Origin: Porticoccus sp002341315
GTDB lineage: Bacteria > Pseudomonadota > Gammaproteobacteria > Pseudomonadales > Porticoccaceae
Direction: 5' to 3' (one strand)
Assembly (NCBI RefSeq): GCF_047634355.1
Contig: NZ_JBLIAL010000011.1
DNA length: 64,000 bases
Under the pieces are notes generated by a model. The model did no database searches, was not told where the DNA came from, and saw only the letters and a list, made by a program, of their open reading frames with translations. Numbering within the stretch: position 1 is the stretch's first letter; the number at the start of each line of letters is the position of its first letter. Position numbers and translations under genes: made by a program. Positions 60,849-64,000 of the stretch are shown here, piece by piece.

Positions 60849-62252
60849 CTAAAAGGGGAATTTCCCACCGCCTGGCGGCATACCGCCCCCCATACCACCG
60901 CCAGCAGGCATGTTGCCAGCCATGCCGCGCATCATCTGCTGCATGCCTTTGCCTTTCATTTTCTTCATCATCTTGCCCATTTGCTTGTGCTGTTTGAGCA
61001 GGCGATTCAGATCCTGAAGGTTGGTGCCGGACCCTACCGTTATCCGCCGCTTGCGGGAACCATTCAGCAGGTCGGGGTTTCGCCTTTCAGCAGGTGTCAT
61101 GGAGTTGATAATCGCCTCCATACGTGAAAACTGCTTCCCCATATTGGCTTGCTCAACCATCTGACTCATGTTGCCCATGCCGGGCAGCTTGTCCAGCAGG
61201 CCTGAAAACCCGCCCAGATTCTTCATTTGCTGGAGTTGGTCGCGCAAATCATTCAGATCAAACCGTTTGCCCTTGGCGACTTTTTTAGCCAACTGTTCCG
61301 CTTTTTTACGGTCGACCTTCTGTTCGACATCTTCAATCAGCGACATCATGTCGCCCATGCCGAGAATCCGCGAAGCGATCCGATCCGGGTGGAACGGCTC
61401 CAGCGCATCGGTTTTTTCACCCACACCGAGGAACTTGATCGGCTTGCCGGTTACCTGGCGAACAGAGAGCGCTGCCCCACCACGGGCATCGCCGTCCACT
61501 TTGGTCAAAATTACCCCCGTCAGGGGCAGCGCTTCGTTAAATGCCTGGGCGGTGGCAACCGCATCCTGGCCAATCATTGCGTCGATGACGAACAGGGTTT
61601 CTACCGGCGACAGTGCTTTGTGTAGCTGCCGGATTTCAGTCATCAGCGCATCATCAATATGCAGGCGGCCAGCCGTGTCCACCAGCAATACATCGATAAA
61701 CTTTACTTTCGCCGCCTGAACCGCATTGCGTGCAATATCGACGGGTTTCTGATCAGCATGGCTGGCAAAAAACTCAACTCCCACTTCCGACGCGAGAGTT
61801 TCCAGCTGTTTAATGGCGGCCGGCCGGTAGATATCGGCACTCACCACCATGACTTTTTTCTTTTCCCGCTCCTTGAGATAGCGGGCCAACTTGGCCACGG
61901 AGGTGGTTTTACCTGCACCCTGCAGACCGGCCATCAATACCACAGCCGGCGGCTGTGCAGCCAGATTGAGCGACTCGTTACTGTCACCCATCACATGTTC
62001 AAGCTCGGACTGGACAATCTTCAGGAACTGTTGACCGGGATTGAGGCTACTGCCAACCTGCTGGCCCAGTGCCCTCTCCTTGACACCCTCAACAAAGGTT
62101 TTGACAACCGGTAGCGCCACATCCGCTTCCAGCAATGCCATGCGCACTTCACGCAGGGTTTCCTGAATATTTTCTTCGGTCAGGCTGGCCTTCCCGGAGA
62201 TTTTTTTCAGGGAAGCCGATAAACGATCACTGAGATTTTCAAACATTGCCAT
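60849..62252 (-). CDS. ffh: Signal recognition particle GTPase Ffh
   Basis: A 467-residue SRP54 homologue that, with 4.5S RNA, targets nascent membrane proteins to FtsY. The N domain spans about 1-85. The G domain spans about 90-295, with GLQGAGKTTSVAKLARYL (G1), DTAGRLHIDD (G3), TKVDGDARGG (G4) and the IBD region. The methionine-rich M domain follows from about 325 (MKNLGGFSGLLDKLPGMGNM), ending with MMKKMKGKGMQQMM and a Gly-rich tail. It is divergent from the CcsA-like gene. Confidence 0.96.
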   Translation of the reverse strand: MAMFENLSDRLSASLKKISGKASLTEENIQETLREVRMALLEADVALPVVKTFVEGVKERALGQQVGSSLNPGQQFLKIVQSELEHVMGDSNESLNLAAQPPAVVLMAGLQGAGKTTSVAKLARYLKEREKKKVMVVSADIYRPAAIKQLETLASEVGVEFFASHADQKPVDIARNAVQAAKVKFIDVLLVDTAGRLHIDDALMTEIRQLHKALSPVETLFVIDAMIGQDAVATAQAFNEALPLTGVILTKVDGDARGGAALSVRQVTGKPIKFLGVGEKTDALEPFHPDRIASRILGMGDMMSLIEDVEQKVDRKKAEQLAKKVAKGKRFDLNDLRDQLQQMKNLGGFSGLLDKLPGMGNMSQMVEQANMGKQFSRMEAIINSMTPAERRNPDLLNGSRKRRITVGSGTNLQDLNRLLKQHKQMGKMMKKMKGKGMQQMMRGMAGNMPAGGGMGGGMPPGGGKFPF

Positions 62253-62346
62253 GGGATTTATTTCGTCTTCACCTTATTGATAGGCGTAGCAGTATAACTG
62301 AAAGCACCCGAGTTTTGGGACGGCCTCTTTTCGCTTTCCGCTATCT

Positions 62347-62363
62347 GTGACACACTTTGTCAC
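62347..62363. promoter_or_regulatory. GTGACA-N5-TGTCAC palindrome in the ffh / ccsA-like divergent region
   Basis: Perfect 6-base arms, GTGACA at 62347-62352 and TGTCAC at 62358-62363, lie 23 bases before the CcsA-like start. The spacing is wrong for a CRP site (TGTGA-N6-TCACA). It is an operator candidate only. Confidence 0.3.
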
Positions 62364-62385
62364 CTGTTTAAATAGTCACCCCATT

Positions 62386-63174
62386 ATGCTTACAGCTTCT
62401 GCCGCCATCGCCCTGTATATCTGCGCGACCCTGTTCCAGGCGCTTCAGCTTCGCAAGCATCCCAACTTGCAGCTATCTTCTCTGCAGTTGATTGCCGCTC
62501 CTGCATTGGCCCTGCACGGATACACCAGTGCACACTGGATCTTCAGTGACGCCGGTCTCGATTTCGGGCTGCTCCCCATGACCAGCGCCATCATCTTCAC
62601 CATCAATCTGATTGTTCTTCTCAGCAGTCTCCGAAAACCGGTTCACAGTCTTTTTCTGATCCTTTTCCCTCTGGCAGCACTGATCCTGGCATTGACCCTC
62701 CTGATCGGCAGCAGCGCCCCCTTGAGAGAGACTGTGTCTTTACCCATCGGGGCACATATCTTCTTTTCCATTGTGGCCTACAGCCTGCTGACCATCGCTG
62801 CGTTTCAGGCGATTTTTATCGCCCTGCAAAACTGGCGGCTGCGCCACAGACACCTCGGCAGCTGGCTACAGATAGTCCCTCCTTTGCAAACCATGGAAGC
62901 ATTGCTGTTTGAGGTGCTGTGGGCCGGCTTTGGTCTGCTGACCCTTTCACTGATTACGGGATTTCTGTTTTTTGAGGATTTCTTTGCCCAGCACTTGATT
63001 CACAAAACGGTTTTCACTCTTTTTGCCTGGCTGTTTTATGGGATTTTATTGTGGGGGCGACACATCAAGGGATGGCGGGGCAATACAGCCATTCAATGGA
63101 CCCTGGTAGGCTTCAGTGCCATGGTGCTGGGCTACTGGGGAAGCAAGTTTGTCCTGGAGGTAATTCTGCGCTGA
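62386..63174 (+). CDS. CcsA/ResC-like inner-membrane protein (YpjD)
   Basis: A 262-residue membrane protein with about eight hydrophobic segments of the cytochrome-c-assembly (CcsA) family. It includes LPIGAHIFFSIVAYSLLTIA, QNWRLRHRHLGSW and HKTVFTLFAWLFYGILLWGR, HIKGWRGNTAIQWTLVGFSA. Conserved His residues near the third and last segments may bind haem, as in CcsA. In gammaproteobacteria this gene (YpjD type) is regularly divergent from ffh and followed by a CorC/HlyC-type gene, exactly as here. Its own function is unknown. The ATG at 62386 was preferred over the longer frame from 62347. Confidence 0.85.
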   Translation: MLTASAAIALYICATLFQALQLRKHPNLQLSSLQLIAAPALALHGYTSAHWIFSDAGLDFGLLPMTSAIIFTINLIVLLSSLRKPVHSLFLILFPLAALILALTLLIGSSAPLRETVSLPIGAHIFFSIVAYSLLTIAAFQAIFIALQNWRLRHRHLGSWLQIVPPLQTMEALLFEVLWAGFGLLTLSLITGFLFFEDFFAQHLIHKTVFTLFAWLFYGILLWGRHIKGWRGNTAIQWTLVGFSAMVLGYWGSKFVLEVILR

Positions 63175-63325
63175 AAGACGGGCGCCCTCTGCGCCGAGGA
63201 CAATATGAGACCAGCCCAACTGCCAAGCCTGGCCTCCCCAGAACCTGACACCAAGATATGGTTGCCAAGCAGGACAAACTTCTTCAACATACCCTGCCTT
63301 AGGTGAATACGAGGTTTTCCCCCCG

Positions 63326-64000
63326 TTGGACGACACCCCTCTCTGGCTACTATTTAGCGTATTAGCTGGCCTCCTTCTCTTATCCGCTTTTTTCTCCGGC
63401 TCTGAAACAGCCATGATGTCACTGAACCGTTACAGGTTGAAACATCTGAGAAAACGACATCTCGGTGCCCGCAAGGCCTACAAGCTGTTAAAACGTCCTG
63501 ACCGCCTGATCGGTATTATTCTGATTGGCAATAACATGGTGAATATCCTCGCTTCCGCGATCGCCACGGTCATTGCTCTGCGCCTTTACGGCGATGCAGG
63601 CATCGCCATCGCCACCTTACTGCTCACACTGGCGATACTGATTTTTTCCGAGGTCACACCAAAAACAATGGCGGCACTGCACCCGGAAGGAATTGCCTTT
63701 ACTGCCAGCCACATCCTCAGGCCGCTGTTATTTGTCTTTTACCCGTTAGTCTGGCTGGTGAATCACCTCTCCAACGGCCTACTCAGATTGCTGGGCGTGA
63801 ATACTACCAAGTCCCTTGATGTGAGCCTCAGTAAAGAGGAAATTCGTACCGTCGTAGACATCTCCAGTGAAAATATCCCCGACCATCAGGATATGCTGAT
63901 CAATATCCTGGACCTTGAAACGGTTTCCGTGAATGACATCATGGTGCCACGCAATGAAATTATAGGCTTGGACCTTGAACTGGAAGTTGATCAACTATTA
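63326..64000 (+). CDS. CNNM/CorC-HlyC family transporter (partial, N-terminal 225 residues)
   Basis: The frame from 63326 runs off the right edge without a stop. The DUF21/CNNM membrane domain is visible: LLLSAFFSGSETAMMSLNRY, RLIGIILIGNNMVNILASAI, LAILIFSEVTPKTMAALHPE. Then follows the start of the CBS-pair region with INILDLETVSVNDIMVPRNE. Such proteins (YfjD/CorC type) take part in Mg2+ or Co2+ efflux. The start appears to be TTG at 63326, with GAGG eleven bases upstream; no ATG or GTG lies in frame nearby. It follows the CcsA-like gene on the same strand. Confidence 0.85.
   Translation, partial: MDDTPLWLLFSVLAGLLLLSAFFSGSETAMMSLNRYRLKHLRKRHLGARKAYKLLKRPDRLIGIILIGNNMVNILASAIATVIALRLYGDAGIAIATLLLTLAILIFSEVTPKTMAALHPEGIAFTASHILRPLLFVFYPLVWLVNHLSNGLLRLLGVNTTKSLDVSLSKEEIRTVVDISSENIPDHQDMLINILDLETVSVNDIMVPRNEIIGLDLELEVDQLL

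Noticed and set aside
62347..62363. CRP site in the ffh / ccsA-like region
   Set aside because: The arms are right in part, but the spacing between TGTGA and TCAC is eight bases rather than six. It is kept only as an unnamed palindrome.

Overview
The window is a piece of a gammaproteobacterial chromosome with moderate to slightly high G+C. The gene orders lptG-lptF / pepA-holC-valS, rpsP-rimM-trmD-rplS, xerD-dsbC-hom-thrC and prfB-lysS resemble Pseudomonas and the marine Cellvibrionales-like groups. A polyhydroxyalkanoate granule module also fits such an organism. This placement is inferred from gene content only. Layout: (1) 1-4999 is the integrase-proximal end of an integrated element. It carries DUF2857-like, ParB-like, Cro/YdaS-like, S24 repressor, AlpA-like and MerR-type HTH genes and a tyrosine integrase. 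It ends at a 3' half copy of a tRNA-Leu(CAA) gene, which marks the element/chromosome junction. (2) 5000-13500 holds a decayed hsdR tail, a CPA2 cation/proton antiporter, RDD membrane proteins, an ankyrin lipoprotein, a PHA granule cluster (granule protein, TetR regulator, phasin) and lptG/lptF. (3) 13600-30750 is mainly housekeeping: pepA, holC, valS, a diguanylate cyclase, lysS, prfB with its programmed frameshift, a YbbA/YbbP-type ABC exporter opposite tesA, and uup. It also has two small unrecognised proteins and a secreted globin-like protein without the expected proximal histidine. (4) 31039-42676 is a complete type I-E CRISPR-Cas locus. It has 20 repeats and 19 spacers read on the minus strand, then cas2, cas1, cas5e, cas7e, cas6e, cse2, cse1 and cas3 (listed by rising coordinate, transcribed leftwards). 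A KilA-N protein and a WYL regulator lie upstream in the same direction. (5) 42746-64000 is core genome again: recJ, a fadJ/fadI-like beta-oxidation pair, a large glycosidase-LPS-kinase fusion, an SdiA-regulated-like protein, ppk1 behind a triple Pho box, thrC-hom, dsbC, xerD, rplS-trmD-rimM-rpsP, ffh, a CcsA-like membrane protein and the start of a CorC/HlyC-type transporter. How the parts work together: the CRISPR locus has every gene needed for adaptation (cas1, cas2), crRNA processing (cas6e), Cascade (cse1, cse2, cas7e, cas5e) and target destruction (cas3). The first spacer base after the 28-nt repeat is a pyrimidine in crRNA sense in 19 of 19 spacers. This points to a PAM-derived base and an unusual acquisition rule. 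Several operator-like palindromes stand directly before regulators or their likely targets: the PHA cluster, the antiporter, the integrase, the repressor and the KilA-N gene. I found no system that is clearly new as a whole. The most unusual items are the glycosidase-kinase fusion, the KilA-N gene with an in-frame open extension behind its stop codon, the histidine-less secreted globin, and the spacer-position bias.
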